Assembly: GCF_019145375.1 (NCBI RefSeq)
Contig: NZ_JAHSTX010000001.1
Span: 248,001-312,000 of the forward strand
Source of the DNA: Pseudomonas triticicola
Lineage (GTDB): Bacteria; Pseudomonadota; Gammaproteobacteria; Pseudomonadales; Pseudomonadaceae
DNA length: 64,000 nt
Direction: 5' to 3'
Within the stretch, counting starts at the first letter, position 1; each line of letters starts with the position of its first letter. The position numbers and the translations under genes are program-made. Shown here piece after piece: positions 18,125-30,580 of this stretch. The notes below the pieces were generated by a model. It did no database searches and was not told where the DNA came from. It saw nothing but the letters and a program-made list of their open reading frames with translations.

Positions 18125-18583
18125 ATGGCGCTGATCGAATGTTATGAATGCAAGCGGAGCATCAGTTCCGAAGCGCTGGTGTGCATTCACTGCGGCGCGC
18201 CGATGGCCGAACATGCCGCCATGCAGGCGCAATCGACGGCGACACCGGTGCAAGCCTCGACGATTTCCTTCGGCAGCCTGCCACGCAACAACGCAGTGCC
18301 CGAGGCGGTTGCGCCGCCAGTGTCCGAGCCTTTACCCAAAGTGATGCCGGCAGCGGCGGGGCGCCGACGTCGTCAGCAGGCTGCGGAACAGGCACGCCAG
18401 GAACAACAACCGCTCAACGCCGATGGCAGCCGCCCGGTGGAGGGCTGGCTGAAAATCATGGTGTTTCTGCTACCGGCGTTTTTCGTCTGGTTCCTGCTGC
18501 GCAACGGCCATTCAAGCAAGCAGCGCCTGCTCGGTTTCGGCTGGCTGGTCTTGCTGATCCTGGCGTCTTCGCTGTCCAAGTAA
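18125..18583 (+). CDS. Zinc-ribbon single-pass membrane protein
   Basis: Protein of 152 residues. The N-terminus holds a short zinc ribbon (CYECKRSIS and CIHCGAPM). A disordered Ala/Pro/Gln/Arg-rich linker (about 35-105) follows, then hydrophobic segments at about 110-125 and 135-150. This is a common architecture of unknown role in pseudomonads. ATG follows AAGGAACGGAAC. It diverges from the 17990 gene and ends six bases from ldhA. Confidence 0.75.
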   Translation: MALIECYECKRSISSEALVCIHCGAPMAEHAAMQAQSTATPVQASTISFGSLPRNNAVPEAVAPPVSEPLPKVMPAAAGRRRRQQAAEQARQEQQPLNADGSRPVEGWLKIMVFLLPAFFVWFLLRNGHSSKQRLLGFGWLVLLILASSLSK

Positions 18584-18589
18584 AACCGT

Positions 18590-19579
18590 TCAACCCTCGA
18601 CCTGGTTCTGCGGCGCACCTGCCGCCCAGGTCGCGATGTTGTGCAGGGTGGTCGCGGCAATCGCGCCCAGCGCCTCGCGGGTCAGAAACGCCTGATGCGC
18701 GGTGATGATCACGTTGGGAAACGTCAGCAGACGCGCCAACACATCATCCTGCAACGGCAGGTCGGAGCGATCCTCGAAAAACAGCTGCGCCTCTTCCTCG
18801 TAAACATCCAGCCCCAGATAACCGAGTTGGCCGTCCTTGAGCGCGTCGATCAGCGCTGGCGTGTCCACCAGCCCGCCACGCCCGGTGTTGATCAGCATCG
18901 CCCCGGCCTGCATCTGCGCCAGTGAGTCGCGATTGATCAGGTGCTTGCTCTGCTCGTTGAGCGGGCAATGCAGGCTGATGATCCGTGATTGCGCGAGCAA
19001 CTCTGGCAGGCTCAGATAACGTGCGCCCAACGCCAGCACCTCGGGATTGGGATACGGATCGTAAGCGAGCAGTTCACAGCCGAAGCCGTGCATGATTTTC
19101 GCGAACGTTGCGCCGATCTGTCCGGTGCCGACGATGCCGACGGTCTTGCCGACCAGATCGAAACCGGTCAGGCCATGCAGGCTGAAATCGCCTTCGCGGG
19201 TGCGGTTGTAGGCGCGATGCAAGCGACGATTGAGGGCGAGGATCAGCGCCACCGCATGTTCCGCCACGGCATGCGGTGAGTAGGCCGGCACACGCACGAC
19301 GGCCAGACCGAGGCGTTTCGCCGCGGGCAAATCGACGTGGTTGTAACCCGCCGAACGCAGGGCAATCAGCCGCGTGCCCCCGGCAGCAAGGCGTTCGAGC
19401 ACCGGGGCGCTGAGGTCGTCATTGATGAACGCGCAGACCACTTCGTGTTGCTCGGCCAGCGCCGCCGTATCGAGGCTGAGCCGCGCCGCTTGAAAATGCA
19501 GTTCAAGCCCGGCCGGGCAGTCGGCGGCGAGGAAGCTGTCGCGGTCGTAGGTCTGGCTACTGAAAATGATCGTGCGCAT
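18590..19579 (-). CDS. ldhA: D-lactate dehydrogenase (2-hydroxyacid family) LdhA
   Basis: NAD-dependent reductase of pyruvate to D-lactate, 329 residues, the length I recall for P. aeruginosa LdhA. The Rossmann motif is GIVGTGQIG (about 149-157). Catalytic residues of the family lie in NTGRGGLVDT (Arg), DVYEEE (Glu) and ITAHQAFLT (His). Start ATG at 19579 follows AGGAGGATTC. It lies directly downstream of gacS on the same strand, as in P. aeruginosa. Confidence 0.92.
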   Translation of the reverse strand: MRTIIFSSQTYDRDSFLAADCPAGLELHFQAARLSLDTAALAEQHEVVCAFINDDLSAPVLERLAAGGTRLIALRSAGYNHVDLPAAKRLGLAVVRVPAYSPHAVAEHAVALILALNRRLHRAYNRTREGDFSLHGLTGFDLVGKTVGIVGTGQIGATFAKIMHGFGCELLAYDPYPNPEVLALGARYLSLPELLAQSRIISLHCPLNEQSKHLINRDSLAQMQAGAMLINTGRGGLVDTPALIDALKDGQLGYLGLDVYEEEAQLFFEDRSDLPLQDDVLARLLTFPNVIITAHQAFLTREALGAIAATTLHNIATWAAGAPQNQVEG

Positions 19580-19660
19580 GAATCCTCCTGGAACATCGAC
19601 GCGGGCCGCAATGGCCCGCGACAACTGTAGCGCTTTGCGCGCGCCGTGCCTTGCCGTGGA

Positions 19661-22414
<2,754 letters not shown>

Positions 22415-22540
22415 GCCTATCTCCCGCATCCCGCTGATCTGTTGACACATGCGTGCATCCGGCACGCGACATGGGCGCAGTGTAGCGATTTGCAGGCGGG
22501 CAATCTTGCGGAAAATGCAGCGCCGCCCACGCACTCGTTC

Positions 22541-22577
22541 GTCCGACAGGCCAAGCTTGTGTTGCCCGCTGTCGGAC
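22541..22577. promoter_or_regulatory. Inverted repeat between gacS and pirR
   Basis: GTCCGACAG at 22541-22549 and CTGTCGGAC at 22569-22577 are perfect inverted arms with a 19-base gap, 28 bp between arm centres. The site lies 44 bases before the pirR ATG in the divergent region with gacS. It could be an operator for a dimeric regulator or a hairpin in the pirR leader. No recognisable Fur box was seen here. Confidence 0.45.
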
Positions 22578-22620
22578 AATCTTGAATAATCCGCCAACTG
22601 AGAATTACTTGCAGATACTC

Positions 22621-23343
22621 ATGACTCCTGTTTCCGTTGGCCAGCCACGCATCCTTTCCATTGAAGACGATCCGGTCCTCGGCGCGTATGTGCACGAGCA
22701 TCTGGGCCGCAGCGGTTTTCAGGTGACCTGGTGCCAGAACGGCCAGGAAGGTCTGAACATCGCCCAGCGTCAGCCTTTCGACGTGGTGCTGATGGATATT
22801 CTGCTGCCGGGGCTCGATGGTCTGAAGCTGTTGACGCAACTGCGCCAGAGCCACTCGACACCGGTATTGCTGATGTCGGCGCTGGGCGCCGAGGCCGATC
22901 GCATCAGCGGTTTCCGCCTCGGCGCCGATGACTATTTGCCCAAGCCGTTCAGCATGGCCGAGTTGCATGTGCGCATCGAAGCGATCCTGCGGCGAGTGGC
23001 ACTGGATCGGCGCCCGCCTGCCGTGGCCGCTGCGCAGGTCGGTGGAGCCCTGCGTTTCGATGAACAACAATGCGACGTGTTCTTCGGCGAGCAAGCAGCC
23101 GGGCTGACCCGCAGCGAATTCCGTCTGCTGGAAACCCTGCACCGCAACAACGAGGAAGTGCTGAGCAAGGCCTTTCTTTATCAGCACGTCCTGCAACGCG
23201 GCTTTGCGGCGCACGACCGCAGCCTCGACATGCACATCAGCCAGATCCGCCGCAAACTCAAAGCCATCGGTTACACCGAGCGCGAAGTGCGCACGGTGTG
23301 GGGCAAGGGCTACGTCTTGAGCGGCGCCGATGAAACTGTCTGA
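22621..23343 (+). CDS. pirR: OmpR-family response regulator, PirR-like
   Basis: Response regulator of 240 residues. Receiver (about 10-122) with the acidic pair IEDD, phospho-Asp in VVLMDILLPG and Lys in YLPKPF; winged helix to about 235 ending VRTVWGKGYVL. Position directly after gacS and before a matching kinase and cysM is that of PirR of P. aeruginosa, which with PirS controls the ferric-enterobactin receptor gene pirA. Shine-Dalgarno before ATG 22621 is weak; a TTG at 22582 is the alternative. No pirA follows here, so its target is open. Confidence 0.75.
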   Translation: MTPVSVGQPRILSIEDDPVLGAYVHEHLGRSGFQVTWCQNGQEGLNIAQRQPFDVVLMDILLPGLDGLKLLTQLRQSHSTPVLLMSALGAEADRISGFRLGADDYLPKPFSMAELHVRIEAILRRVALDRRPPAVAAAQVGGALRFDEQQCDVFFGEQAAGLTRSEFRLLETLHRNNEEVLSKAFLYQHVLQRGFAAHDRSLDMHISQIRRKLKAIGYTEREVRTVWGKGYVLSGADETV

Positions 23344-24754
23344 ATTGCCGGGGCGGCATTCGCTGTTCTGGAAACTGGCATGCCTGCTGGTAGCGTTCTG
23401 TCTGCTGATGATCTGGTTGAGCTGGTCGTGGGGCCGCTACATGGAGGAGCGCAATCAGTTCCTTTCCAGTGACGCGCGCAGCACCCTCAGCCGTTACGCC
23501 GCGCAAGCCGAACAGGCGTGGCAGCGCGGCGGGCGCAATGGCGTCGATGACTGGTTGCAGAGCATGGAGTTGCGCGAGGCCAGTTGGGTCGGTGTGATCG
23601 GTGCTGATTTGCAGTCGCTGAGCAGCCAGCCGTTGAACGCCGCGGAGGTGCAGCACCTGACTTTCCTGCGCGGCCTCGACTGGCCGATCCACAAGAAGGG
23701 CCGGCCTTGGTTGCGGGTGCCGTTCCCCCAGGATCCGACCGTCGGCATTCTCGTCATTGAATTGCCCGAGCGTTTTGTCCCGGGCAAGTACCGGGTGTTC
23801 TGGCGGGTGATCACCAACGGTGTGATTCCCGGGCTGTTCACTCTGTTGCTCTGCGTCGGCCTGTATCGCCTGTTGGTGGTCCCGCTGAACAACCTGCGCG
23901 AACAGGCCAACGCCTGGCGCGCCGACCAGTTGAATGTGCGCCTGTCGAGCGGCATCACCCAGCGCCCGGATGAACTCGGTGAGCTGGCGCGGGCCTTCGA
24001 TTCCATGTCCGAGCGCCTGCAAAGCACAGTCGCCCTGCAACAGCAGTTGTTGCGCGACCTGTCTCACGAACTGCGCACGCCGCTGAGCCGCCTGCGCGTG
24101 GCCAGCGAAAGCGAACAGGGCCTGGCGCAATTGCGCGAGCGCATCGGCCGCGAGGTCGACGGCATGCAACGTTTGGTCGAAGACACCCTGCAACTGGCCT
24201 GGCTCGACACCGACCGCTCGCCGTTGCCCGATGAAGCGATCCAGATTCAGGCGCTGTGGGAAATGCTCACCGACAACGCCTGCTATGAAAGCGGCTGGCC
24301 GAGTCTGCAACTGCAATGCTCGGTCGAGGCATCGTGCTGGGTGCGCGGCAACCTCAATACCCTGGCGCAGGCGCTGGAAAACATCCTGCGCAACGCCATT
24401 CGTCACTCTTCCGAGGGCGGCATCGTGCGGCTCGATGCACGGCGCGATGGCGAGTATTGGCATTTGTGGCTGGAGGATCAGGGCGGCGGCGTGGCTGACG
24501 AAGATCTGCAGCGAATCTTTTCGCCGTTCATTCGATTGGACGGATCAAGGCCCGGGGATGGTGGCTTTGGCTTGGGCTTGAGCATTGCCCGCAACGCGGT
24601 GCAACGGCAGGGCGGGTTGCTCTGGGCGGAAAACACCGGGGCGGGGTTGCGGTTGAATTTGTGCTTGCTGGCGGATGATGGCGTCGCCCATGCGGACGCC
24701 TTCGCGAGCAGGCTCGCTCCCACAATGGCTGTGCATTCGCCGCAGATCGCATAA
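23330..24754 (+). CDS. pirS: Sensor histidine kinase, PirS-like, with REP-derived C-terminus
   Basis: Inner-membrane kinase of 474 residues. Membrane segments at about 15-33 and 160-183 enclose a periplasmic sensor; HAMP, then His in LLRDLSHELRTPLSRL, N box NILRNAIRH, G1 DQGGGVADED and G2 GGFGLGLSIARN. The catalytic domain ends at about LRLNLCLL. The last ~24 residues (including DAFASRLAPT) are translated from one arm of a REP element, so the original stop has been lost or displaced. The start overlaps the pirR stop by 14 bases. Confidence 0.78.
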   Translation: MKLSELPGRHSLFWKLACLLVAFCLLMIWLSWSWGRYMEERNQFLSSDARSTLSRYAAQAEQAWQRGGRNGVDDWLQSMELREASWVGVIGADLQSLSSQPLNAAEVQHLTFLRGLDWPIHKKGRPWLRVPFPQDPTVGILVIELPERFVPGKYRVFWRVITNGVIPGLFTLLLCVGLYRLLVVPLNNLREQANAWRADQLNVRLSSGITQRPDELGELARAFDSMSERLQSTVALQQQLLRDLSHELRTPLSRLRVASESEQGLAQLRERIGREVDGMQRLVEDTLQLAWLDTDRSPLPDEAIQIQALWEMLTDNACYESGWPSLQLQCSVEASCWVRGNLNTLAQALENILRNAIRHSSEGGIVRLDARRDGEYWHLWLEDQGGGVADEDLQRIFSPFIRLDGSRPGDGGFGLGLSIARNAVQRQGGLLWAENTGAGLRLNLCLLADDGVAHADAFASRLAPTMAVHSPQIA

Positions 24755-24793
24755 GCAACATTCATCCCCTGTGGGAGCGAGCCTGCTCGCGAA
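24701..24793. repeat. REP inverted pair overlapping the pirS 3' end
   Basis: CGCGAA ends outermost. The left arm (24701-24723) is inside the pirS coding frame and encodes FASRLAPT; the right arm lies after the stop. The longer spacer (about 47 bases) contains the pirS stop codon. Confidence 0.88.
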
Positions 24794-24831
24794 TTCCAAG
24801 CAGCACCACGAGAACTGAGTGTTGCGCAAAT

Positions 24832-24865
24832 AAAAGTCTCACCACTGGTGAGACTTTTGTTCTTT
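24832..24865 (+). terminator. Rho-independent terminator after pirS
   Basis: AAAAGTCTCACCA and TGGTGAGACTTTT form a near-perfect stem followed by TGTTCTTT. It lies 77 bases past the pirS stop and separates pirRS from cysM. Confidence 0.85.
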
Positions 24866-24963
24866 ATTCCCATAAACCATAAGCACCGCACTTTGCGTGA
24901 TATGGCCTGCGCGGGTTTGCCGGTATGATAGGCGCCCCCGCACGTCTGGATTGCGAATACGCC

Positions 24964-25866
24964 ATGACCTTGCAGTACCCAACCATCGCCGATTGCGTCG
25001 GCAACACGCCGCTGGTGCGTTTGCAGCGCCTGCCCGGCGCCACCAGCAACACCCTTTTGCTCAAGCTCGAAGGGAACAACCCGGCGGGTTCGGTCAAGGA
25101 CCGCCCGGCGTTGTCGATGATCACTCGCGCCGAGTTGCGCGGGCAGATCAATCCCGGCGATACGCTGATCGAGGCGACCTCCGGGAATACCGGTATCGCG
25201 CTGGCGATGGCCGCTGCGATCAAGGGTTACAAGATGATCCTGATCATGCCGGACAACTCCAGCGCCGAGCGTAAAGCGGCGATGACCGCGTATGGCGCCG
25301 AGCTGATTCTGGTGACTCAGGAAGAGGGCATGGAAGGCGCCCGCGATCTGGCCCAGCGTATGGAAGCCGAAGGCCGTGGCAAGGTGCTCGACCAGTTCGC
25401 CAATGGCGACAATCCTGAAGCGCACTACACCACCACCGGCCCGGAAATCTGGCGTCAGACCCAGGGCAGCATCACCCATTTCGTCAGTTCGATGGGCACC
25501 ACCGGCACCATCATGGGCGTGTCGCGCTACCTCAAAGAGCAGAGCGACAGCGTGCAGATCGTCGGCCTGCAACCGATGGAAGGCTCGGCCATTCCCGGCA
25601 TCCGCCGCTGGCCGCAGGAATACCTGCCGAAGATTTATCAGGCTGACCGCGTCGATCGCATCGTCGACATGGCGCAAAGCGAAGCCGAAGACGTTACCCG
25701 GCGCCTGGCCCGCGAAGAAGGCATCTTCTGCGGCGTGTCCTCGGGCGGTGCAGTGGCAGCGATGCTGCGCTTGTCCAGAGAAGTTGAAAACGCGGTGATC
25801 GTCGCGATCATCTGCGACCGTGGCGACCGTTACCTGTCGACCGGCATTTTCGACGCGCCGAACTGA
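24964..25866 (+). CDS. cysM: Cysteine synthase B CysM
   Basis: PLP-dependent O-acetylserine sulfhydrylase of 300 residues, the B form that can also use thiosulfate. Lys45 in [11 protein letters not shown] binds [13 protein letters not shown] binds the substrate carboxylate; GTTGTIMG binds the cofactor phosphate. CysM-specific features include the [14 protein letters not shown] start and [13 protein letters not shown]. The stop overlaps the rlmD start (TGATG), forming a cysM-rlmD unit. Confidence 0.93.
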   Translation: MTLQYPTIADCVGNTPLVRLQRLPGATSNTLLLKLEGNNPAGSVKDRPALSMITRAELRGQINPGDTLIEATSGNTGIALAMAAAIKGYKMILIMPDNSSAERKAAMTAYGAELILVTQEEGMEGARDLAQRMEAEGRGKVLDQFANGDNPEAHYTTTGPEIWRQTQGSITHFVSSMGTTGTIMGVSRYLKEQSDSVQIVGLQPMEGSAIPGIRRWPQEYLPKIYQADRVDRIVDMAQSEAEDVTRRLAREEGIFCGVSSGGAVAAMLRLSREVENAVIVAIICDRGDRYLSTGIFDAPN

Positions 25867-27242
25867 TGGCCAAACACGAGAGAGGCCTGCGCTTCCAGCC
25901 CACCGGCGGCAGCAAGGCGCCACAGATCCCGACCGGTAAAAAGCAGCGCTTGAGTATCGAGCGCCTGGCCAATGATGGTCGCGGTATCGCGTTTTTTGAA
26001 GGCAAAACCTGGTTCGTCCTCGGCGCCCTTGCCGGTGAAGAGGTCGAAGCACGGGTGCTCGGCGCCCACGGCAAAGTGGTCGAGGCGCGCACCGAACGGG
26101 TATTCACTGCCAGCGAATTGCGTCGTCCGGCAGCGTGCGCGCACTTTGGTCGCTGTGGCGGTTGCAGCGTTCAGCACTTGCCCCACGACGAACAACTCGC
26201 CCTGAAACAGCGCATGCTCGCCGAGCAATTGTTGCGGGTGGCCGGTGTCGAACCTGAAGAATGGGCGGCGCCGCTGACCGGCCCGGAATTCGGTTACCGT
26301 CGGCGCGCGCGGATCGCCGTGCGCTGGGACATGAAGGCAAAAAAACTCGAAGTGGGTTTCCGCGCTGCTGGCAGTCAGGACATCGTCGCGATCAGCGAAT
26401 GCCCGGTGCTGGTACAGCCCTTGCAGCCGATCATGACCCGCTTGCCGGAGATGCTGCGGCGCTTGAGCAAACCGCAGGCGCTGGGCCATGTCGAGCTGTT
26501 CAGCGGCTCATCACTGGCGGTATTGCTGCGGCACATGGCGCCGTTGTCCGAAGCGGATCTGAGCATCCTCAAGGATTTCTGCCAGTTCCACGAGGCGCAG
26601 TTGTGGCTGCATGGCGAAGGTGAACCGCAACCGGTCGAGGCCGGTCAGAGCCTCGGTTATCGCCTGGAACAGTGGGATCTTGAGCTGGCTTATCGGCCGG
26701 GTGACTTCGTTCAGGTCAACGCCGGGGTCAACGAAGCGATGATCGCCCAGGCGCTGGACTGGCTGAAACCGACGGCTGAAGAACGCGTGCTCGACCTGTT
26801 TTGCGGGTTGGGAAATTTTGCGCTACCGCTGGCCAAAAGCGTGCATGAAGTGGTGGCTGTGGAGGGCGTGCAGACCATGGTCGAGCGCGCCGCTGCCAAC
26901 GCCGTCAGTAACAATTTGCATAACACAAAGTTTTTTCAAGCCGATTTATCCCAGCCTTTGAGCGATGCCCAGTGGATCGGAAACGGCTTTTCTGCGGTAC
27001 TCTTGGACCCACCGCGTGACGGTGCTTTCGAGGTGGTGCGCAAGCTCGCGACCCTGGGTGCCAAGCGGTTGGTATATGTGTCGTGCAACCCGGCCACGCT
27101 GGCGCGCGACACGCAGGAATTGATCAAGCAGGGCTACCGGTTAAAACGTGCCGGGATTCTCGATATGTTTCCTCAGACGGCACATGTCGAGGCCATGGCG
27201 TTATTTGAAGCGAGCCAGGACGGCTCGTCTGAATCCGTCTGA
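25866..27242 (+). CDS. rlmD: 23S rRNA m5U1939 methyltransferase RlmD
   Basis: SAM-dependent RNA methyltransferase of 458 residues. An N-terminal TRAM domain (about 20-80) is followed by 4Fe-4S ligands Cys91, Cys97, Cys100 and Cys179. The SAM site is [15 protein letters not shown], the catalytic nucleophile is Cys407 in [11 protein letters not shown], and DPPRDGA is the third motif. The protein continues about ten residues past MALFE with an acidic/serine tail. Translationally coupled to cysM. Confidence 0.94.
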   Translation: MAKHERGLRFQPTGGSKAPQIPTGKKQRLSIERLANDGRGIAFFEGKTWFVLGALAGEEVEARVLGAHGKVVEARTERVFTASELRRPAACAHFGRCGGCSVQHLPHDEQLALKQRMLAEQLLRVAGVEPEEWAAPLTGPEFGYRRRARIAVRWDMKAKKLEVGFRAAGSQDIVAISECPVLVQPLQPIMTRLPEMLRRLSKPQALGHVELFSGSSLAVLLRHMAPLSEADLSILKDFCQFHEAQLWLHGEGEPQPVEAGQSLGYRLEQWDLELAYRPGDFVQVNAGVNEAMIAQALDWLKPTAEERVLDLFCGLGNFALPLAKSVHEVVAVEGVQTMVERAAANAVSNNLHNTKFFQADLSQPLSDAQWIGNGFSAVLLDPPRDGAFEVVRKLATLGAKRLVYVSCNPATLARDTQELIKQGYRLKRAGILDMFPQTAHVEAMALFEASQDGSSESV

Positions 27243-27343
27243 TCTGTCCGCGCAGCGCTCGCCTGAGCCCCGCGAGCGCGAACGGACACTGAGGATCAGC
27301 GATTTGACGCATTGAATCTGCGTCGTAGGGAAGGTAAAGCAGC

Positions 27344-29587
27344 ATGGTACAGGTGAGAGCACACCAGCCGATCAACACCGACGGCAGTATCAATCTCGAG
27401 GCCTGGCTCGATCACGCGGTCAGTGTCGATCTGGCACTGGATCGCGAGGCCTTGAAAGAAGCCTGCGAGTTCGCTCGCGAGGCCGAACAGCAGTCCAATG
27501 CGAAGAAGAACCTGTGGGCCGAAGGCTCCGGCAGTTTCAGCACGGGCCTTGAGATCGCCGAGATCCTCGCCGACCTCAAGCTCGATCAGGATTCACTGGT
27601 CGCCGCCGTGTTGTATCGCGGCGTGCGCGAAGGCCAGATCGAGCTGGCGGCCATCGGCCAGCGCTTCGGTCCGGTAGTGGCCAAGCTGATCGACGGCGTC
27701 CAGCGCATGGCGGCCATCAGCGCCAGCCTCAGCCCACGGCAATCGATGGTCATGGGCACGCAAGGGCAGGTCGAAAACCTGCGCAAGATGCTCGTGGCCA
27801 TGGTCGATGATGTACGCGTTGCGCTGATCAAACTGGCCGAACGCACCTGCGCCATTCGTGCGGTGAAAACCGCCGACGATGAAAAGCGCAACCGCGTCGC
27901 TCGCGAAGTCTTCGACATCTATGCGCCACTGGCGCATCGCCTCGGCATCGGTCACATCAAATGGGAACTGGAGGACTTGTCCTTCCGCTATCTCGAACCC
28001 GATCAATACAAGCAGATTGCCAAGTTGCTCCACGAGCGGCGGCTGGACCGCGAGCGTTTCATCAGCGACGTGATGACCCAGCTCAAGGACGAACTGCAGG
28101 CCACCGGCGTCGACGCCGACATCAGCGGCCGGGCCAAACACATCTACTCGATCTGGCGCAAAATGCAGCGCAAGGGTCTGGAATTCAGCCAGATCTATGA
28201 CGTTCGCGCGGTGCGCGTGCTGGTGCCGGAAATGCGCGACTGCTATACCGCGCTCGGTATCGTCCACACTCTGTGGCGGCACATCCCGAAAGAATTCGAC
28301 GACTACATCGCCAACCCGAAAGAGAACGGCTACCGCTCGCTGCATACGGCGGTGATCGGCCCGGAAGGCAAGGTCCTCGAGGTGCAGATCCGCACCCATT
28401 CCATGCACGAGGAGGCCGAACTCGGCGTCTGCGCGCACTGGCGCTACAAGGGCACCGACGTCAAATCCGGCTCGAACCATTACGAAGAGAAAATCTCCTG
28501 GCTGCGTCAGGTGCTTGAATGGCACGAAGAGCTGGGCGATATCGGCGGTCTGGCTGAACAGCTGCGCGTCGACATCGAGCCTGATCGGGTTTACATCTTC
28601 ACTCCCGACGGGCACGCCATCGACTTGCCGAAAGGCGCGACGCCGCTGGACTTCGCCTATCGGGTGCACACCGAAATCGGCCACAACTGCCGGGGCGCGA
28701 AGATCAACGGCCGTATCGTGCCGTTGAACTACAGCCTGCAGACCGGCGAGCAGGTCGAGATCATCACCAGCAAGCACGGCACGCCGAGCCGCGACTGGCT
28801 GAACCCGAACCTCGGTTACGTCACCACCTCGCGGGCGCGGGCGAAGATCGTCCACTGGTTCAAGTTGCAGGCTCGCGATCAGAACGTTGCGGCCGGTAAA
28901 ACCCTGATCGAGCGCGAACTCAATCGCCTCGGTTTGCCGGCGGTGGATTTCGACAAGCTGGCCGAAAAGGCCAACATGAAAACCGCCGAAGACATGTTCG
29001 CCGCCCTCGGCGCCGGCGATCTGCGTCAGGCGCATCTGGTCAACCTTGCGCAGCAATTGGTCGAACCGGAGCGTGGCAACGAGCAACTGGAACTGATCCC
29101 GCGCAAGGCCACCGGTTACAAGCCGGGCAAGCGCGGCGATATCCAGATCCAGGGCGTCGGCAACCTGATGACGCAGATGGCCGGCTGCTGCCAGCCGCTG
29201 CCGGGCGATGCGATTGTCGGTTACATCACTCAGGGCCGTGGCGTGAGCATTCACCGCCAGGATTGCGCCTCGGTGCTGCAACTGGGCGGGCGCGAGCCGG
29301 AACGGATCATTCAGGTCAGCTGGGGGCCGGTGCCGGTGCTCACCTATCCGGTGGACATCATCATCCGCGCCTACGACCGTTCCGGCCTGCTGCGTGACGT
29401 CTCGCAGGTGCTGCTCAACGAGCGCATCAACGTGCTGGCGGTCAACACCCGCTCGAACAAGGAAGACAACACCGCGCTGATGTCGCTGACCATCGAGATC
29501 CCCGGTCTGGATGCGCTCGGGCGGCTGCTGGGGCGGATTTCGCAATTGCCGAACATCATCGAAACTCGGCGTAACCGTACCCCGTGA
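27344..29587 (+). CDS. relA: (p)ppGpp synthetase RelA
   Basis: Ribosome-associated stringent factor of 747 residues that makes (p)ppGpp when uncharged tRNA enters the A site. The N-terminal hydrolase-like domain is inactive: where SpoT-type enzymes carry the HD and ED pairs, this has VLYRGVREGQ. Synthetase domain at about 230-370 (GRAKHIYSIWRKM, YRSLHTAV, EVQIRT), TGS domain near 405-465 (VYIFTPDGHAIDLPKGATP), a zinc-finger region with CCQPLPGD, and a C-terminal ACT domain. ATG follows GGGAAGG. Confidence 0.95.
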   Translation: MVQVRAHQPINTDGSINLEAWLDHAVSVDLALDREALKEACEFAREAEQQSNAKKNLWAEGSGSFSTGLEIAEILADLKLDQDSLVAAVLYRGVREGQIELAAIGQRFGPVVAKLIDGVQRMAAISASLSPRQSMVMGTQGQVENLRKMLVAMVDDVRVALIKLAERTCAIRAVKTADDEKRNRVAREVFDIYAPLAHRLGIGHIKWELEDLSFRYLEPDQYKQIAKLLHERRLDRERFISDVMTQLKDELQATGVDADISGRAKHIYSIWRKMQRKGLEFSQIYDVRAVRVLVPEMRDCYTALGIVHTLWRHIPKEFDDYIANPKENGYRSLHTAVIGPEGKVLEVQIRTHSMHEEAELGVCAHWRYKGTDVKSGSNHYEEKISWLRQVLEWHEELGDIGGLAEQLRVDIEPDRVYIFTPDGHAIDLPKGATPLDFAYRVHTEIGHNCRGAKINGRIVPLNYSLQTGEQVEIITSKHGTPSRDWLNPNLGYVTTSRARAKIVHWFKLQARDQNVAAGKTLIERELNRLGLPAVDFDKLAEKANMKTAEDMFAALGAGDLRQAHLVNLAQQLVEPERGNEQLELIPRKATGYKPGKRGDIQIQGVGNLMTQMAGCCQPLPGDAIVGYITQGRGVSIHRQDCASVLQLGGREPERIIQVSWGPVPVLTYPVDIIIRAYDRSGLLRDVSQVLLNERINVLAVNTRSNKEDNTALMSLTIEIPGLDALGRLLGRISQLPNIIETRRNRTP

Positions 29588-29605
29588 TGCAATTGATTGT
29601 TCCCT

Positions 29606-29692
29606 GTGGGAGCGAGCCTGCTCGCGAAGAGGGCGTGTCAGTCGACATCTTTGTTGCAGACACAGCGCTTTCGCGAGCAGGCTCGCTCCCAC
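29606..29692. repeat. REP inverted pair between relA and mazG
   Basis: GTGGG ends outermost, loop containing GTGTCAGTCGACATC, the same loop motif as in the copies near 40.8 kb and 53.6 kb. It starts 18 bases after the relA stop and could limit read-through into mazG. Confidence 0.9.
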
Positions 29693-29717
29693 AATGGTTT
29701 CGTGGTGAGACAGAAAA

Positions 29718-30554
29718 ATGATGTACAGCCTTGAAGACCTGCTCCACCTGATGTCCCGCCTGCGCGATCCGCAGTTCGGCTGTCCGTGGGACATCAAGCA
29801 AACCTACGCGACCATCGTCCCGCACACCCTCGAAGAAGCCTACGAAGTGGCCGATGCCATCGAGCGTGGCGATCTCGATCACTTGCAGGGCGAGTTGGGT
29901 GATCTGCTGTTTCAGGTGGTGTATTACAGCCAGTTGGCCAAGGAAGAGGGGCGGTTCGAATTCGCCGGGGTGATCGACAGCATCACGCGCAAACTGATCC
30001 GCCGTCATCCGCATGTGTTCCCGACGGGCGACCTGTACGCGCCGCTCGACGTGCCGCGCTTGAGCGAAGAGCAGGTCAAGCAGCGCTGGGAAGAGATCAA
30101 GGCCGAAGAGCGCGCCGAGAAAGCCTCGGCGCCCGAGCAGTTGTCCTTGCTCGACGACGTGCCGGCCACCTTGCCGGCACTGTCGCGCTCAGCCAAGTTG
30201 CAGAAGCGCGCCGGGCAGGTCGGTTTCGACTGGCCGGATGCTTTGCCGGTGCTCGACAAGGTGCGTGAAGAGCTCGATGAAGTGCTCGAAGCCATGTCGG
30301 AAAATGATCCTGTGGCGGTGGCCGACGAGATCGGCGATCTGCTGTTTTCCGTGGTCAATCTGGCCCGGCATCTGAAGGTCGATCCGGAAACCGCCTTGCG
30401 CGGCGCCAATGGCAAGTTTGAAAGACGTTTCCGTTTTATCGAACAGGCATTGCGCGACACCCACCGTCCCATGGAAGATTGCACCCTCGAAGAGTTGGAC
30501 GCCCTTTGGGGCGAAGCCAAACGCCAGGAAAAGAATGAGCCCAGCTGCGGCTGA
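29718..30554 (+). CDS. mazG: Nucleoside triphosphate pyrophosphohydrolase MazG
   Basis: Hydrolyses NTPs to NMP and pyrophosphate, 278 residues with two MazG repeats. The first has GCPWDIKQT, LEEAYEVADAI and GELGDLLFQVV; the second has VGFDWPD, REELDEVLEA and EIGDLLFSVVNLARHL with the paired acidic metal ligands. MazG in E. coli is reported to lower (p)ppGpp-linked stress, which fits its position after relA. ATGs at 29718 and 29721 are both possible. Confidence 0.93.
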   Translation: MMYSLEDLLHLMSRLRDPQFGCPWDIKQTYATIVPHTLEEAYEVADAIERGDLDHLQGELGDLLFQVVYYSQLAKEEGRFEFAGVIDSITRKLIRRHPHVFPTGDLYAPLDVPRLSEEQVKQRWEEIKAEERAEKASAPEQLSLLDDVPATLPALSRSAKLQKRAGQVGFDWPDALPVLDKVREELDEVLEAMSENDPVAVADEIGDLLFSVVNLARHLKVDPETALRGANGKFERRFRFIEQALRDTHRPMEDCTLEELDALWGEAKRQEKNEPSCG

Positions 30555-30580
30555 GCCGTTGCCCAAGTGAGTAAGCATTG

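Noticed and set aside
27593..29797. 734-codon minus-strand frame opposite relA
   Set aside because: Shadow of RelA; codon pattern mirrors the coding strand and no start signal is seen.
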